Shown here: positions 51,461 through 61,262 of the stretch, in pieces
How positions within the stretch are numbered: the first letter of the stretch is position 1
How the letters are laid out: each line of letters begins with the position of its first letter
Assembly: GCA_001915995.1 (NCBI GenBank)
Contig: MNRO01000019.1
Span: 163,987-227,986 of the forward strand
Reading direction: 5' to 3'
Origin: Clostridium sp. 26_21
GTDB taxonomy: Bacteria; Bacillota; Clostridia; TANB77; CAG-508
Length of the DNA stretch: 64,000 nucleotides
Position numbers and translations under genes: made by a program
The notes under the pieces: generated by a model
The model's database searches: none
The model's input: the letters and a program-made list of their open reading frames with translations, nothing else
Told to the model about the DNA's origin: nothing

Positions 51461-51494
51461 AAAAAAGATGTTTTATAAAAAGGAGATTATAAAG

Positions 51495-52178
51495 TTGGAA
51501 AATATAAGAAATAAAATTATAACAATATCTGGAGAACCTGCAAGTGGAAAGTCAACAGTAGTAAAAGAGATAAAAAGTAAATATGAAAAACAAGGATTTA
51601 ATGTTTATATAATATCTGTTGGTGATGTATTTAGAGAAACTGTAAAAAAAGAATATTTAAAAAGATATCCAGACAGAACAAATGTAAGTTTAGCAGACAT
51701 TCAAAATGATAAAGAGTTTATGGCAAAATTGCAATCAATAGATGGATTAATTGATGATGAAATTGCAAGAAAAGGAAAAGAGATTAACGAAAAAGAAAGA
51801 CCAAATGATGTTTATATTATAGATTCACGACTTGCATGGAGTAATGTACCAGATTCATATGCAATAAGATTGACTGTTAATGAAGCAATTGCAGGAAAAA
51901 GAGTATTTTATGATACAACACGTGGTTCTGAAGATCAATATGAAACAGTAGATGAAGCAATTCAAAAAACAAGAAAAAGAAAACTTGGAGAAATAGAAAG
52001 ATATAAAGAAAAATATGGTATTAATTTATTAGATGAAAACAATTATGATTTAGTAGTAGACACATCATATACTAATACACAAGAATTAGCTGATATTATT
52101 GTTAGTGGAGAAGAAGCTTATAGAACTGGAAAATCTTATCCAAAATATTGGGCAAATCCAACTTGTGCGGAACGTTAA
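51495..52178 (+). CDS. Cytidylate-kinase-like P-loop kinase
   Basis: A 227-residue protein with the P-loop GEPASGKST, an Asp-Ser-Arg (IIDSRLAW) lid/substrate region and a helical insert. This is the layout of the (d)CMP kinase-like group. The true substrate may be different. Translation appears to start at a TTG at 51495, 9 bases after AAAGGAG; the ATG at 51468 has no site and lies about 10 bases behind the -10 box. Confidence 0.7.
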   Translation: MENIRNKIITISGEPASGKSTVVKEIKSKYEKQGFNVYIISVGDVFRETVKKEYLKRYPDRTNVSLADIQNDKEFMAKLQSIDGLIDDEIARKGKEINEKERPNDVYIIDSRLAWSNVPDSYAIRLTVNEAIAGKRVFYDTTRGSEDQYETVDEAIQKTRKRKLGEIERYKEKYGINLLDENNYDLVVDTSYTNTQELADIIVSGEEAYRTGKSYPKYWANPTCAER

Positions 52179-52208
52179 AAAGATATTAATTTTTTAATAT
52201 CTTTTTTG
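52179..52208 (+). terminator. Intrinsic terminator
   Basis: AAAAGATATTAA pairs with TTAATATCTTTT around a short T loop, with more T after it. Confidence 0.75.
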
Positions 52209-52233
52209 ATATTGAAGTTGTCAAAGAAAATGA

Positions 52234-52262
52234 TTGACTTTTTGAGTATAATTTGATATAAT
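52234..52262 (+). promoter_or_regulatory. Promoter of the 52300 gene
   Basis: TTGACT (52234-52239), 17 bases, TATAAT (52257-52262). Confidence 0.75.
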
Positions 52263-52299
52263 ATGCGCATATTTTATAGAAATGGAGGTAGGTCATAAA

Positions 52300-52692
52300 A
52301 TGTATGACTACGAAAATTCTCGCGAAGCAGCAGGCCTTGAAAACATTGGCTGGAAGATTAATCCGCATAAGCGGGTGATGCTCCAACTGAATGACGAGGA
52401 CCTGGAGCTGAAGAAGAATGACATTTACAAAAAGCTTCTTAGCAACCTTGGCCATTATGAATGGGAAGAATGGACTTCTCGCATGTTGGCTGCTGCTATC
52501 CAAAATGCCAAGGCTATTGGAGCAAAACTGGTAGAGATTACTTCTCTCTTCCAATGTAGCCTGGTTGGCTGGGATAAGAAGTCTGAATATGTCAAGGATT
52601 CTTCGGACTTTGAGCGGCAGCTCAAAGAATGTCTTTTCGAGGTTATTTCTGAGGATGATAAGGAACTTCGAGTGAAGTTCAAAAACGCCTAA
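52300..52692 (+). CDS. Hypothetical protein of clearly higher GC (130 aa)
   Basis: Not recognised. A soluble, charged, helix-rich protein with many Trp/Leu/Lys/Glu residues (GLENIGWKINPHKR, HYEWEEWTSRMLAAAI). Base composition is strikingly different from all neighbours: codons such as CTG, CGG, GCC and GAC are common, whereas native genes use AT-rich synonyms. I prefer the ATG at 52300; the ATG at 52282 overlaps the GGAGG site. It has a near-consensus promoter and its own terminator, so it is a self-contained, probably recently acquired unit. Confidence 0.65.
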   Translation: MYDYENSREAAGLENIGWKINPHKRVMLQLNDEDLELKKNDIYKKLLSNLGHYEWEEWTSRMLAAAIQNAKAIGAKLVEITSLFQCSLVGWDKKSEYVKDSSDFERQLKECLFEVISEDDKELRVKFKNA

Positions 52693-52695
52693 CCT

Positions 52696-52739
52696 CAAAA
52701 AAGGCTTTCTGCACATTTTTGTGCAGGAGGTCTTTTTTT
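52696..52739 (+). terminator. Intrinsic terminator of the 52300 gene
   Basis: An outer AAAAAAGGC/GGTCTTTTTT and an inner CTGCAC/GTGCAG stem, followed by T. Unusually GC-rich for this window, like the gene it follows. Confidence 0.8.
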
Positions 52740-52763
52740 GTTCCATATAAAGAAAAAATTAAG

Positions 52764-52792
52764 TTGAAAAATCTCTATTTTTATGTTATATT
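52764..52792 (+). promoter_or_regulatory. Promoter of the PAP2-dgkA operon
   Basis: TTGAAA (52764-52769), 17 bases, TATATT (52787-52792). The predicted transcript start near 52799 argues for the later start of the first gene. Confidence 0.55.
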
Positions 52793-52841
52793 AAAAAAGA
52801 AATAATATCGAATGAAAAAAGTAAGAGAGAAAGAAGAAATC

Positions 52842-53501
52842 ATGAAAGAAAATGTAATAAAATTTATAAAAAACAATTGGAGATGGATGTTATTATTTAT
52901 ATGTTTAATAGGATTTTTAGCATTAGCTGAAGAGGTATTTCATCAAGAAATAATGAATGGAGATATAGTTGGATATGACATTGTATCAAAACTCTTCAAA
53001 TTTAATGTATCAACACCTATTGCTAAATTCATAACAAATTTTGGAGGTGCAATTTTTGTTATATCATTAACAACAATATTATTTTTTGTAATAAAAGATA
53101 AAAAAATAGGAATCTCAATAATTACAAATCTAGGAATTGTAACAATATTAAATCAAATTATAAAATTCATAATGCAAAGACCACGTCCAACAGAATTTAG
53201 AATTATAGAAGAAACAGGATATAGTTTTCCATCAGGACATTCTATGGTTAGTTTAGCATTTTATGGATATTTAATATATTTAATTTATAAATATATTAAT
53301 AATAAACATCTGAAAAGAACATTAATCATAATATTAAGTATTTTAATCTGTATTATAGGAGTGAGTAGAATCTATTTAGGAGTTCACTATACAAGTGATG
53401 TTTTAGGAGGATTCTTAATTTCATTTGCATATCTTATAATATATATAGAACTAGTAAATAAATTTGTATTGGAGAAAAATAAAGATGATAGAAAAGAGTA
53501 A
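52842..53501 (+). CDS. PAP2-family membrane phosphatase
   Basis: A 219-residue protein with about six membrane helices and the three phosphatase motifs KFIMQRPRP, SFPSGHSM and SRIYLGVHYTSD. Such enzymes dephosphorylate undecaprenyl pyrophosphate or phosphatidic acid/PGP. It overlaps the dgkA start, so the pair likely recycles lipid carriers together. I choose the ATG at 52842 because the ATG at 52812 lies only about 13 bases after the predicted transcript start and has no site; the choice is moderate. Confidence 0.85.
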   Translation: MKENVIKFIKNNWRWMLLFICLIGFLALAEEVFHQEIMNGDIVGYDIVSKLFKFNVSTPIAKFITNFGGAIFVISLTTILFFVIKDKKIGISIITNLGIVTILNQIIKFIMQRPRPTEFRIIEETGYSFPSGHSMVSLAFYGYLIYLIYKYINNKHLKRTLIIILSILICIIGVSRIYLGVHYTSDVLGGFLISFAYLIIYIELVNKFVLEKNKDDRKE

Positions 53502-53853
53502 AAATGTAATAACCAGTTTCAAATACGCATTTCAAGGAGTATTTTCAGCGATAAAAACTGAAAGAAATTTAAAAATACATATATCAATAATGATTTTAGT
53601 AATAATTGCAGGAATATTTTTAAAAATTAGTAAAATGGAATGGATAATATGTATAATATTGTTTGGATTAGTAATCGGAGGAGAAATGCTAAATAGTGCA
53701 ATTGAGACTGTTGTAGATATAGCAATGCCAGAGATAAATCCTAAGGCAAAATTTGCTAAAGATGTTGCAGCAGGAGCAGTTTTAATTTTTGCAATATCAT
53801 CAGCAATTATAGGGCTAATAATATTTATACCAAAAATAATAGCAATATTATAA
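53485..53853 (+). CDS. dgkA: Undecaprenol/diacylglycerol kinase DgkA
   Basis: A 122-residue membrane kinase with three helices and the signature GGEMLNSAIETVVD. Gram-positive members mainly phosphorylate undecaprenol. KFAKDVAAGAVLI follows. The ATG at 53485 is preceded by GGAG, and the gene overlaps the PAP2 gene by 17 bases. Confidence 0.9.
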   Translation: MIEKSKNVITSFKYAFQGVFSAIKTERNLKIHISIMILVIIAGIFLKISKMEWIICIILFGLVIGGEMLNSAIETVVDIAMPEINPKAKFAKDVAAGAVLIFAISSAIIGLIIFIPKIIAIL

Positions 53854-53873
53854 ATAAAATGAGGTAATTAAGA

Positions 53874-54953
53874 ATGTCAAATGTATGTGATTATATTAAA
53901 TGGAGAGGAGATTTAGAATTAAGTCAATCTGAATTTAACGAAATTGATAACTTAATTTTATCAAGATTTTCATACTTTCCATTTGATAAGATAATAAATT
54001 ATAATGAAGTTATAACAATAAAAGAATTAGGAGAAAGATTTAGTAAGCAAGATATAAAAAAATTAACAATATTATGGAAAGATGATATAGAACTATTTCC
54101 AATAATGAGTAATTCAAAAAGATTTGGAACAATGAAAGCAACTAAATTCGTAAATAAAATAGAAGTTGAAAACGAAAAACAATTTTCAGCAATAACTATC
54201 ATAATGCCTGACAATACTTTATATGTCTCATTTAGAGGAACAGATAATACAATAGTTGGTTGGAAAGAAGATTTTAATATGAGCTTTAAAAGTCATATTG
54301 CCTCACAAATATCTGCTAAAGAATATTTAAACATGATAGCAGAATTGTATCCAAACAAAAAAATAAGAGTAGGAGGACATTCAAAAGGTGGAAATATTGC
54401 AGTATATTCTGCAATATTTGCAACCCCTCAAATAAGAGATAGAATTATTAATGTGTATAATAATGATGGCCCTGGTTTTTGTGAAGATATATTAGAAACA
54501 CAAGAATATCAGGAAATGATAAATAAAGTCCATACATATATTCCACAATCATCTATAATAGGAAGATTAATGAACCATAAGGAAAAATATACAATAATAG
54601 AAAGTACACAAAAAGGAATAATGCAACATGATTTATATAGTTGGCAGATATTAGGAAAAGAATTCATTACATTGCCTAATGTTACTAATGAAAGTGAATT
54701 TATAGACAAAACAATAAAAGAATGGTTAGAAAATGTTGAGCCAGCAAAAAGAGAACAAGTAATAAATGTAATATTTGAAATTTTAAATTCAACAGATGCA
54801 CAAACCACAAAAGAATTACGAAAAAATTTATTCTCAAATATAAAAGTAATTTTAGAAAAATATAAAAATATTGATTCAGAAACAAAAGAAATGATAGTTC
54901 AAACAGCTAATGCATTAATTAAAATTGTAAAAAATAATTTAAAAAATACATAA
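53874..54953 (+). CDS. Mbeg1-like (DUF2974) alpha/beta-hydrolase
   Basis: A 359-residue lipase-fold protein. The oxyanion region YVSFRGTDNT and nucleophile elbow GGHSKGGN (Ser of GHSKG) are clear; Asp (NDGPGF) and a late His (MQHDLYSW) could complete the triad. The family is annotated Mbeg1-like/DUF2974, possibly lipases of lysophospholipids, but the substrate is unproven. No signal peptide. It follows dgkA by 20 bases. Confidence 0.8.
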   Translation: MSNVCDYIKWRGDLELSQSEFNEIDNLILSRFSYFPFDKIINYNEVITIKELGERFSKQDIKKLTILWKDDIELFPIMSNSKRFGTMKATKFVNKIEVENEKQFSAITIIMPDNTLYVSFRGTDNTIVGWKEDFNMSFKSHIASQISAKEYLNMIAELYPNKKIRVGGHSKGGNIAVYSAIFATPQIRDRIINVYNNDGPGFCEDILETQEYQEMINKVHTYIPQSSIIGRLMNHKEKYTIIESTQKGIMQHDLYSWQILGKEFITLPNVTNESEFIDKTIKEWLENVEPAKREQVINVIFEILNSTDAQTTKELRKNLFSNIKVILEKYKNIDSETKEMIVQTANALIKIVKNNLKNT

Positions 54954-54968
54954 TAAGGAGCTTAGAAA

Positions 54969-55499
54969 ATGCAAAATAAGAGTACACAAGAATTTGATGA
55001 TATCATAAGAAACATCATAGAAAATCAAAAAGTTCAAGAAATGAAAAAATACAAACAGCATTATGAAACAAGTACATTTGACCATTGTTATATGGTTTCA
55101 TATTATTGTTATAAAGTTTGTAAAAAATTAAAATTGGATTATAAATCTGCAGCCAGAGCAGGAATGTTACATGATTTTTTCTTATATGATTGGAGAATAA
55201 AAAATGGCAGAAAAGGTTTACATGCCTTTACACATGGAAAAACAGCATGTAAAAATGCCTCTGAATTATTTGAATTATCTGAAAAAGAAAAAGATATGAT
55301 TATAAAACATATGTGGCCTGTAACACCACAATTTCCAAAATCCAAAGAAGGTTTTATATTAACATTTATAGATAAACACTGTGCATTAGCAGAAGCTATA
55401 AAAGTACTAAAGAAAAACATACATAAAAAGAAAGTTTGGAGATATGCTTATATATTTTTTGCAATGATTATTTTAAAAATAAATAAAGGAAACAATTAA
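54969..55499 (+). CDS. HD-domain protein
   Basis: A 176-residue protein with His in STFDHCYMVS and the metal pair GMLHDFFLYDW, then GKTACKNA and HMWPVT, matching a small HD-hydrolase group. A basic, hydrophobic C-terminal segment (KVWRYAYIFFAMIIL) may touch the membrane. The substrate is unknown. It lies 15 bases behind the lipase-like gene in the same operon. Confidence 0.72.
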   Translation: MQNKSTQEFDDIIRNIIENQKVQEMKKYKQHYETSTFDHCYMVSYYCYKVCKKLKLDYKSAARAGMLHDFFLYDWRIKNGRKGLHAFTHGKTACKNASELFELSEKEKDMIIKHMWPVTPQFPKSKEGFILTFIDKHCALAEAIKVLKKNIHKKKVWRYAYIFFAMIILKINKGNN

Positions 55500-55518
55500 A
55501 ACAGAGGAGAATATATAA

Positions 55519-57030
55519 ATGGAAAAAAATGTACTAAAAAGATATAGGTATGAAATAATAATATTCATTGCAGATGCAATATGTATGATTTTGGAATTAA
55601 TTGCTTCAAGATTATTATCACCATACTTTGGAAGTTCAAATATCGTTTGGACAAGTGTAATAGGAATAATATTATTAAGTAGCAGTATTGGAAATTATTT
55701 AGGTGGAAAAATAGCTGATAAAAATAATATTGAGAAAAATTTAAAGTTCATTCTAATGGCTACATCAATATTTATTCTTATAATTCCATTTTTACAAAGT
55801 AATATTTTAACAATAATCTCAAAATATATAGAAAATATAAAAATTGGAGCAATTATATCAACTATATTTTTGTTTTTCATACCATCATTAGGAATGGGAC
55901 TATTAACTCCAATAATTCTCCGTTTAAAACTAAATAATATGCAAACAGCAGGAAAAACAACAGGAACAATAAATGCAATTGCCACAATTGGTGGAATTAC
56001 AGGAACATTTTTAGGAGGATTTTTATTAATCCCTAATTTAGGAAGTATAAATATATTACTTATTTTAGTAATATTATTAGTATGGTTAATCCCTTTAGTA
56101 AATTTTAAATTAAAAGAGAAAAGTACAATTATTGTTGTTATAATAACGATAATTTCACTTCTTTCATTATATATTAATACTATAAGTAATAATATAAATG
56201 GAGAACAAGTATTACAAGGAAAAAGAGGAACTGTAAGCTATGACACTCAATATGGAAGAGTATTGATATATAATACTGTATTAAATGGAAATAATGTAAG
56301 AATATTAAATATTGATAGTGGCTTTGAATCAGCAACATTTACAGATGAAGATAAAGTAAATGAACTTGTATTTGATTATACAAAATACTATGATTTAATG
56401 TTTAACGCAAAAATAGATATTAATAATGTATTATTAATAGGTGGAGCCGGATATTCATATCCAAAATATTATATAAGTCATTATCCAAATAAAAATATGG
56501 ATGTAGTTGAAATTGATGAAGGAATAACAAATATTGCAAAAGAATATTTTTATCTTAATAAATTAATCAAAGACTATAATTTAGAAGAAAATCAAAGGTT
56601 AAAATTAATACATGATGATGGAAGAACATACTTAAATAATAATTCAAAAAAATATGATGCAATCTTAAATGATGCATTTTCAGGAAATACACCTGCAAAA
56701 ACATTAACAACACTTGAACATAATAAAAATATAAAAAAATCATTAAATGAAAATGGTGTATATTTAACAAACATAATATCATCATTAGAAGGTAAAAACT
56801 CAAAATTTTTAAAGGCTGAAGTAAACACTTTAAAACAAGTTTTTAAAAATGTGTATATAGTTCCTTGTAATTATACTAATGATACAAAACAAGTACAAAA
56901 TAATATGATTATAGCAACAGATTCAGATATAATTTATGAAAATACATATAATTATAATTTAGCAGAAGATGAAATAATCTTAACAGATGATTATTGTCCC
57001 ATAGATACATTAATACCATCTGAAAATTAA
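55519..57030 (+). CDS. Membrane-fused spermidine synthase-like protein
   Basis: A 503-residue protein. The first 220 residues contain seven to eight membrane helices. The rest is a methyltransferase-fold domain like spermidine synthase: nucleotide-binding GGAGYSYPKYY, acidic VVEIDEG, HDDGRTYL and DAFSGNTPAKTLTT. Fused proteins of this type are common but their polyamine activity is rarely tested; with lipid genes on both sides another substrate is possible. Confidence 0.82.
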   Translation: MEKNVLKRYRYEIIIFIADAICMILELIASRLLSPYFGSSNIVWTSVIGIILLSSSIGNYLGGKIADKNNIEKNLKFILMATSIFILIIPFLQSNILTIISKYIENIKIGAIISTIFLFFIPSLGMGLLTPIILRLKLNNMQTAGKTTGTINAIATIGGITGTFLGGFLLIPNLGSINILLILVILLVWLIPLVNFKLKEKSTIIVVIITIISLLSLYINTISNNINGEQVLQGKRGTVSYDTQYGRVLIYNTVLNGNNVRILNIDSGFESATFTDEDKVNELVFDYTKYYDLMFNAKIDINNVLLIGGAGYSYPKYYISHYPNKNMDVVEIDEGITNIAKEYFYLNKLIKDYNLEENQRLKLIHDDGRTYLNNNSKKYDAILNDAFSGNTPAKTLTTLEHNKNIKKSLNENGVYLTNIISSLEGKNSKFLKAEVNTLKQVFKNVYIVPCNYTNDTKQVQNNMIIATDSDIIYENTYNYNLAEDEIILTDDYCPIDTLIPSEN

Positions 57031-57062
57031 AAGATTATATAGTATAAATAAGGAGTAATTTA

Positions 57063-58571
57063 ATGAAGAAAATTTTTGGAAGATTAATAATTGTTGCACC
57101 AGCTGTAATTATTCAGATTTTATGGATGAATTTTTTATATAATAAATTAAACAATTCTGCATTAGTAACATTATTATTAACAATATTAGCATTTTTATTT
57201 GTAATATATATAATTAATAAAAGAGACGAAACATCTTATAAAATATTGTGGTTAATAACAATATTAACAGCCCCTGTTTTTGGGACTATTTTATATTTAA
57301 TAATAGGAAATAAAAAAACAACAAAACCATTAGATAAAAAATTAAAAAGAGCTCAAAATACAATGAATTTTAATTTTGCTGATGAAAGAGATTATGAAAC
57401 AGAATTAAAACAAGAAAATTTAAGATTATATCAAACCTTTAAAGCAATAAACAAATATACCAACTTTCCAATTTATAAGGCTGAAAATATAAAATATTAT
57501 AAATTAGGAGATGAAATGTTTTCTGATATATTAGAAGAGCTAAAAAAAGCACAAAAATACATATTTTTAGAATATTTTATTATAGAACCAGGAATATTTT
57601 TAAATAGTATAATAGATATACTTGAACAAAAAGTAAAAGATGGAGTTGATGTAAGGCTAATATATGATGATTTTGGAAGTTTGCCTACATTTTCACAAAA
57701 AAATGTATATCAATTAAAGACAAGAGGAATAAAATGTATTTCATTTAATCCATTATTTTTCATAAAAGGAACATTAAATAATAGAGATCATAGAAAAATT
57801 TTAATTATAGATGGTAATGTGGCTTTTAGTGGTGGAATAAATTTAGCAGATGAGTATATCAACAAAAAGAAAAAATATGGACATTGGAAAGATATAGGTT
57901 TTAAACTTACGGGAACACCTGTAAAAAGTTATAATTATATGTTTATTGAATTTTGGAATGCATTTTCAAATGAAAAGATAGATTCAAATATAATAAACGA
58001 ATGTTTATCAGAAAGAAAAAATGAAAATGGATATATTATATCATATTATGATTCACCAGCATATAAAGAACATATTTCAAATAATTTATATATAGATTTA
58101 TTATCACAAGCTATAAATTATGCATGGTTTTACACACCTTATTTGATAATAGGAGACTTTTTAATGGATGCATTAATAAAAGCTGCAGAAAGAGGTGTAG
58201 ATGTTAGAATATTTATTCCAGGAATACCAGATAAAAAAATAGTATATAGATTGTCAAAAAGTTATTATGCACCATTATTGAAAGCTGGTATAAAAATATT
58301 TGAATATACACCTGGATTTATACATGCAAAAGCTTGTTTAATAGATGACAATATTGGAACAATTGGAACTGTAAATTTAGATTATAGAAGTTTATTTCTA
58401 CATTTTGAATGTAATTCATTATTTTATAAATCTTCAATATTAGATGAATTAAAAATTGATATGATAGAAACTCAAAAAAAGTGTAAAGAAGTAAAAGAAA
58501 AAGATATAAAAAAAGGACATTTCCATAGAGTATTTGATGCAATATTGAGAATATTTGCACCTTTATGTTAA
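57063..58571 (+). CDS. cls: Cardiolipin synthase (phospholipase D family)
   Basis: A 502-residue enzyme with two N-terminal membrane helices and two HKD motifs: NNRDHRKILIIDG and GFIHAKACLIDD, each followed by the GG/GTVNLD element. It condenses two phosphatidylglycerols to cardiolipin and glycerol. A run of lipid-related genes precedes it. The RBS is AAGGAG. Confidence 0.92.
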   Translation: MKKIFGRLIIVAPAVIIQILWMNFLYNKLNNSALVTLLLTILAFLFVIYIINKRDETSYKILWLITILTAPVFGTILYLIIGNKKTTKPLDKKLKRAQNTMNFNFADERDYETELKQENLRLYQTFKAINKYTNFPIYKAENIKYYKLGDEMFSDILEELKKAQKYIFLEYFIIEPGIFLNSIIDILEQKVKDGVDVRLIYDDFGSLPTFSQKNVYQLKTRGIKCISFNPLFFIKGTLNNRDHRKILIIDGNVAFSGGINLADEYINKKKKYGHWKDIGFKLTGTPVKSYNYMFIEFWNAFSNEKIDSNIINECLSERKNENGYIISYYDSPAYKEHISNNLYIDLLSQAINYAWFYTPYLIIGDFLMDALIKAAERGVDVRIFIPGIPDKKIVYRLSKSYYAPLLKAGIKIFEYTPGFIHAKACLIDDNIGTIGTVNLDYRSLFLHFECNSLFYKSSILDELKIDMIETQKKCKEVKEKDIKKGHFHRVFDAILRIFAPLC

Positions 58572-58602
58572 AGCATAATATATGAAAGGAATAAAATTTA
58601 GA

Positions 58603-59304
58603 ATGGAAAGAATAGATAAAATAATATCATCACAAGGAAAATACTCCAGAACTGAAATAAAAAAGCTAGCAAGTCAAGGTAGAATAAAAATTAATGATAA
58701 TATAGTAAAAAAAGTAAATGAAAAAATAGATATAGAAACATCAACAATTTATATAGATAATGAAAAATTAGATTTTAAAAGAAATATATATTTAATATTA
58801 AATAAACCAAAAGGATATATATCAGCAAGTGAGGATAGAAGTCAGAAAACTGTATTGGATTTAATTCCGGAAAAGTATTTTAGAAAAGGACTATTTCCAG
58901 CAGGAAGATTAGACAAAGATACTACTGGAATGATGATTATTACTGATGATGGAGAATTTGCTCATAATATATTGTCTCCAAAGAAACATATTAAAAAGAT
59001 TTATAGAGTAACAATAGATATTGATATAGATGAAAACATGATAAAACAATTTGAAAAAGGGATTGTCTTAAAAGATCATATATGTTGTCCTGCAATTATA
59101 GAAGTTCAAGATACTCATACAGCATTTGTAACAATAACTGAAGGAAAATATCATCAAATAAAGCGTATGTTTGGTTGTTTTGGTGCTAAAGTATTGGAAT
59201 TGCATAGAATTACAATGGGAAACTTGAATTTGCCTGCTGATATTTCCGAAGGTTGTTGTAGAGAAATTACAGAACAAGAAATGAAACTATTAAAGGAGGT
59301 TTGA
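58603..59304 (+). CDS. 16S/23S rRNA pseudouridine synthase (RsuA/RluB family)
   Basis: A 233-residue protein with an N-terminal S4 RNA-binding domain and the catalytic motif GRLDKDTTG (Asp nucleophile), plus YHQIKRMFGCFG. The exact rRNA target cannot be read. I start at the ATG at 58603 (MERIDKI, the usual family start); AAAGGA lies somewhat far upstream. The gene ends by overlapping the SD region of the next permease. Confidence 0.88.
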   Translation: MERIDKIISSQGKYSRTEIKKLASQGRIKINDNIVKKVNEKIDIETSTIYIDNEKLDFKRNIYLILNKPKGYISASEDRSQKTVLDLIPEKYFRKGLFPAGRLDKDTTGMMIITDDGEFAHNILSPKKHIKKIYRVTIDIDIDENMIKQFEKGIVLKDHICCPAIIEVQDTHTAFVTITEGKYHQIKRMFGCFGAKVLELHRITMGNLNLPADISEGCCREITEQEMKLLKEV

Positions 59305-59306
59305 AA

Positions 59307-60593
59307 ATGATCCAAAATGCTATATTATATGTTTTAAGAAAAAAGAAAAGAACTTGTATTCTTTTTATTATTTTAACAACAGTTTTATCTTTTTTATATT
59401 CAAGTCTAAACATAATGAAATTGAGTAACAATTTAGAAAATGATTTATATAAAATTTCAAATACATCTATATCAATAACACAAAAAGATAATCAAAATTT
59501 TGAAATAAATCAATTTAAAGAAATGGAAAATATACAAGAAATCAAAGAAATAATTTCTCAATATGATTGTTTAGCAAAAGCAACAAAAGTTGAAGTTGTT
59601 GATGGAATTCAAAAAGTTGAAAGAGAAAATTTACCGGAAATATTAAAAAAGACTTTTTCAATCGAATCTACAAATAGTACTAAAAATAATGTTTTATTTA
59701 ATAGTGGGATTTTTACTATTATTGACGGAAGACATATTGAAAAAAATGATAGAGAAAAAATACTTATACATGAAGAACTTGCTAAAAAGAATAATTTGAA
59801 ATTACATAGCAAAATTAATTTAGAACTAATAGATTTAGAACAATTAGATAATAATGAGGCAAAAAAAGAATATGAATTTGAGGTAATTGGCATTTTTACT
59901 GGAAAAAAGCAAGAAAAATATACAGGATTATCATCTGATTTTAGTGAAAATATGTTATTTATTGATTATGAATCAAGTCAAAAAGCATTAAATAAAACAC
60001 AAAACAATAAAATCGCAAATAAGATTACTGTATATTCAGATAATTTTGAAGAATCCAATATATCTTTTAATAAAATCAAAGAATTAAAAATAGATTTAAC
60101 AAAATATACAATTGAAAAAAATGATGGCATATTTCAAGAAGTATTAGAATCTGTAAATGGAATAAAATATATTATAAAAATTATGATATGTTCTATTATA
60201 ATTAGTGGAGTAATAGTTCTTTCATTAATACTAATCTTGTGGTTAAGAGAAAGAATACATGAAATAGGAATATTATTATCAATTGGAACAAGTAAATTAA
60301 AAATTATATTTCAATTTATATTTGAGTTGATATTTATATCTTTGCCATCTATATTTGTATCATTTTTTTTAGGAAATATTATATCAGATCAGATTATAGG
60401 GACATTTATACATAATGATGATTCAACAATGATAATTCAAAATTTATTAAAAAATGATGATATAGTATCAAAATTAATTACATTTTTACAAAGTTATGGA
60501 ATGTTATTAATAGTAATTTTTTTATCAGTTGCCATTTCATGTGCAATGATATTAATAAAAAAACCAAAGGAAATATTATCAAAAATAAGTTAG
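59307..60593 (+). CDS. FtsX-like ABC transporter permease (428 aa)
   Basis: One N-terminal helix (about 14-32), an outside domain of about 240 residues and three C-terminal helices with an FtsX core (RERIHEIGILLSIGTSKLKI). This is the four-helix MacB topology. The ATG at 59307 has AAAGGAGG 7 bases ahead, inside the end of the pseudouridine synthase gene. Together with the following ATPase and a second similar permease it forms a heteromeric exporter. Confidence 0.88.
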   Translation: MIQNAILYVLRKKKRTCILFIILTTVLSFLYSSLNIMKLSNNLENDLYKISNTSISITQKDNQNFEINQFKEMENIQEIKEIISQYDCLAKATKVEVVDGIQKVERENLPEILKKTFSIESTNSTKNNVLFNSGIFTIIDGRHIEKNDREKILIHEELAKKNNLKLHSKINLELIDLEQLDNNEAKKEYEFEVIGIFTGKKQEKYTGLSSDFSENMLFIDYESSQKALNKTQNNKIANKITVYSDNFEESNISFNKIKELKIDLTKYTIEKNDGIFQEVLESVNGIKYIIKIMICSIIISGVIVLSLILILWLRERIHEIGILLSIGTSKLKIIFQFIFELIFISLPSIFVSFFLGNIISDQIIGTFIHNDDSTMIIQNLLKNDDIVSKLITFLQSYGMLLIVIFLSVAISCAMILIKKPKEILSKIS

Positions 60594-60605
60594 GAGAGTA
60601 GTATA

Positions 60606-61250
60606 ATGAATATATTAGAAATAAAAGATGTAACATACAATTATTCAAATTCAAGAGAAAAAGTTTTATCATCTGTAAACCAAAAATTTGAACTTGGACA
60701 ATTTTATGCAATAATTGGAAAATCAGGGGCAGGAAAATCAACATTACTTTCATTATTGGCAGGTTTAGATAAACCACAAAAAGGTAAAATTTTATTTAAA
60801 AATGAAGATATCGAAAAAACAGGATATACTAATCACAGAAAAAACAATATATCATTAGTATTTCAAAATTATAATTTAATTGATTATTTAACACCACTAG
60901 AGAATATTAGATTAGTAAACAAAAAAGCCTCAAAAGAAATTTTACTAGAATTAGGACTTAATGAAAATCAAATAAATAGAAATGTACTAAAATTATCAGG
61001 TGGACAACAACAAAGAGTAGCTATTGCAAGAGCATTAGTCTCAGAAGCACCAGTAATTTTAGCAGACGAGCCTACTGGAAACCTTGACAATGACACAGCT
61101 GGTGAAATAATAGAAATATTAAAAAAATTAGCTAAAGAAAGAAATAAATGTGTGATTGTTGTAACACATAGCAAAGAAGTTGCAAATTCTGCAGATATTA
61201 TTTTAGAATTAAGTGGCAAAAAATTAAAGAAAATAAGTCAGATTAATTAG
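60606..61250 (+). CDS. ABC transporter ATP-binding protein (MacB/LolD type)
   Basis: A 214-residue ATPase (Walker A GKSGAGKST, signature LSGGQQQRVAIARA, Walker B VILADEPTGNLD, VTHS) between two FtsX-type permease genes, spaced 12 bases on each side. It should power both permeases as a 2 ATPase + 2 permease complex. Confidence 0.92.
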   Translation: MNILEIKDVTYNYSNSREKVLSSVNQKFELGQFYAIIGKSGAGKSTLLSLLAGLDKPQKGKILFKNEDIEKTGYTNHRKNNISLVFQNYNLIDYLTPLENIRLVNKKASKEILLELGLNENQINRNVLKLSGGQQQRVAIARALVSEAPVILADEPTGNLDNDTAGEIIEILKKLAKERNKCVIVVTHSKEVANSADIILELSGKKLKKISQIN

Positions 61251-61262
61251 GAGGGTGGAGTT

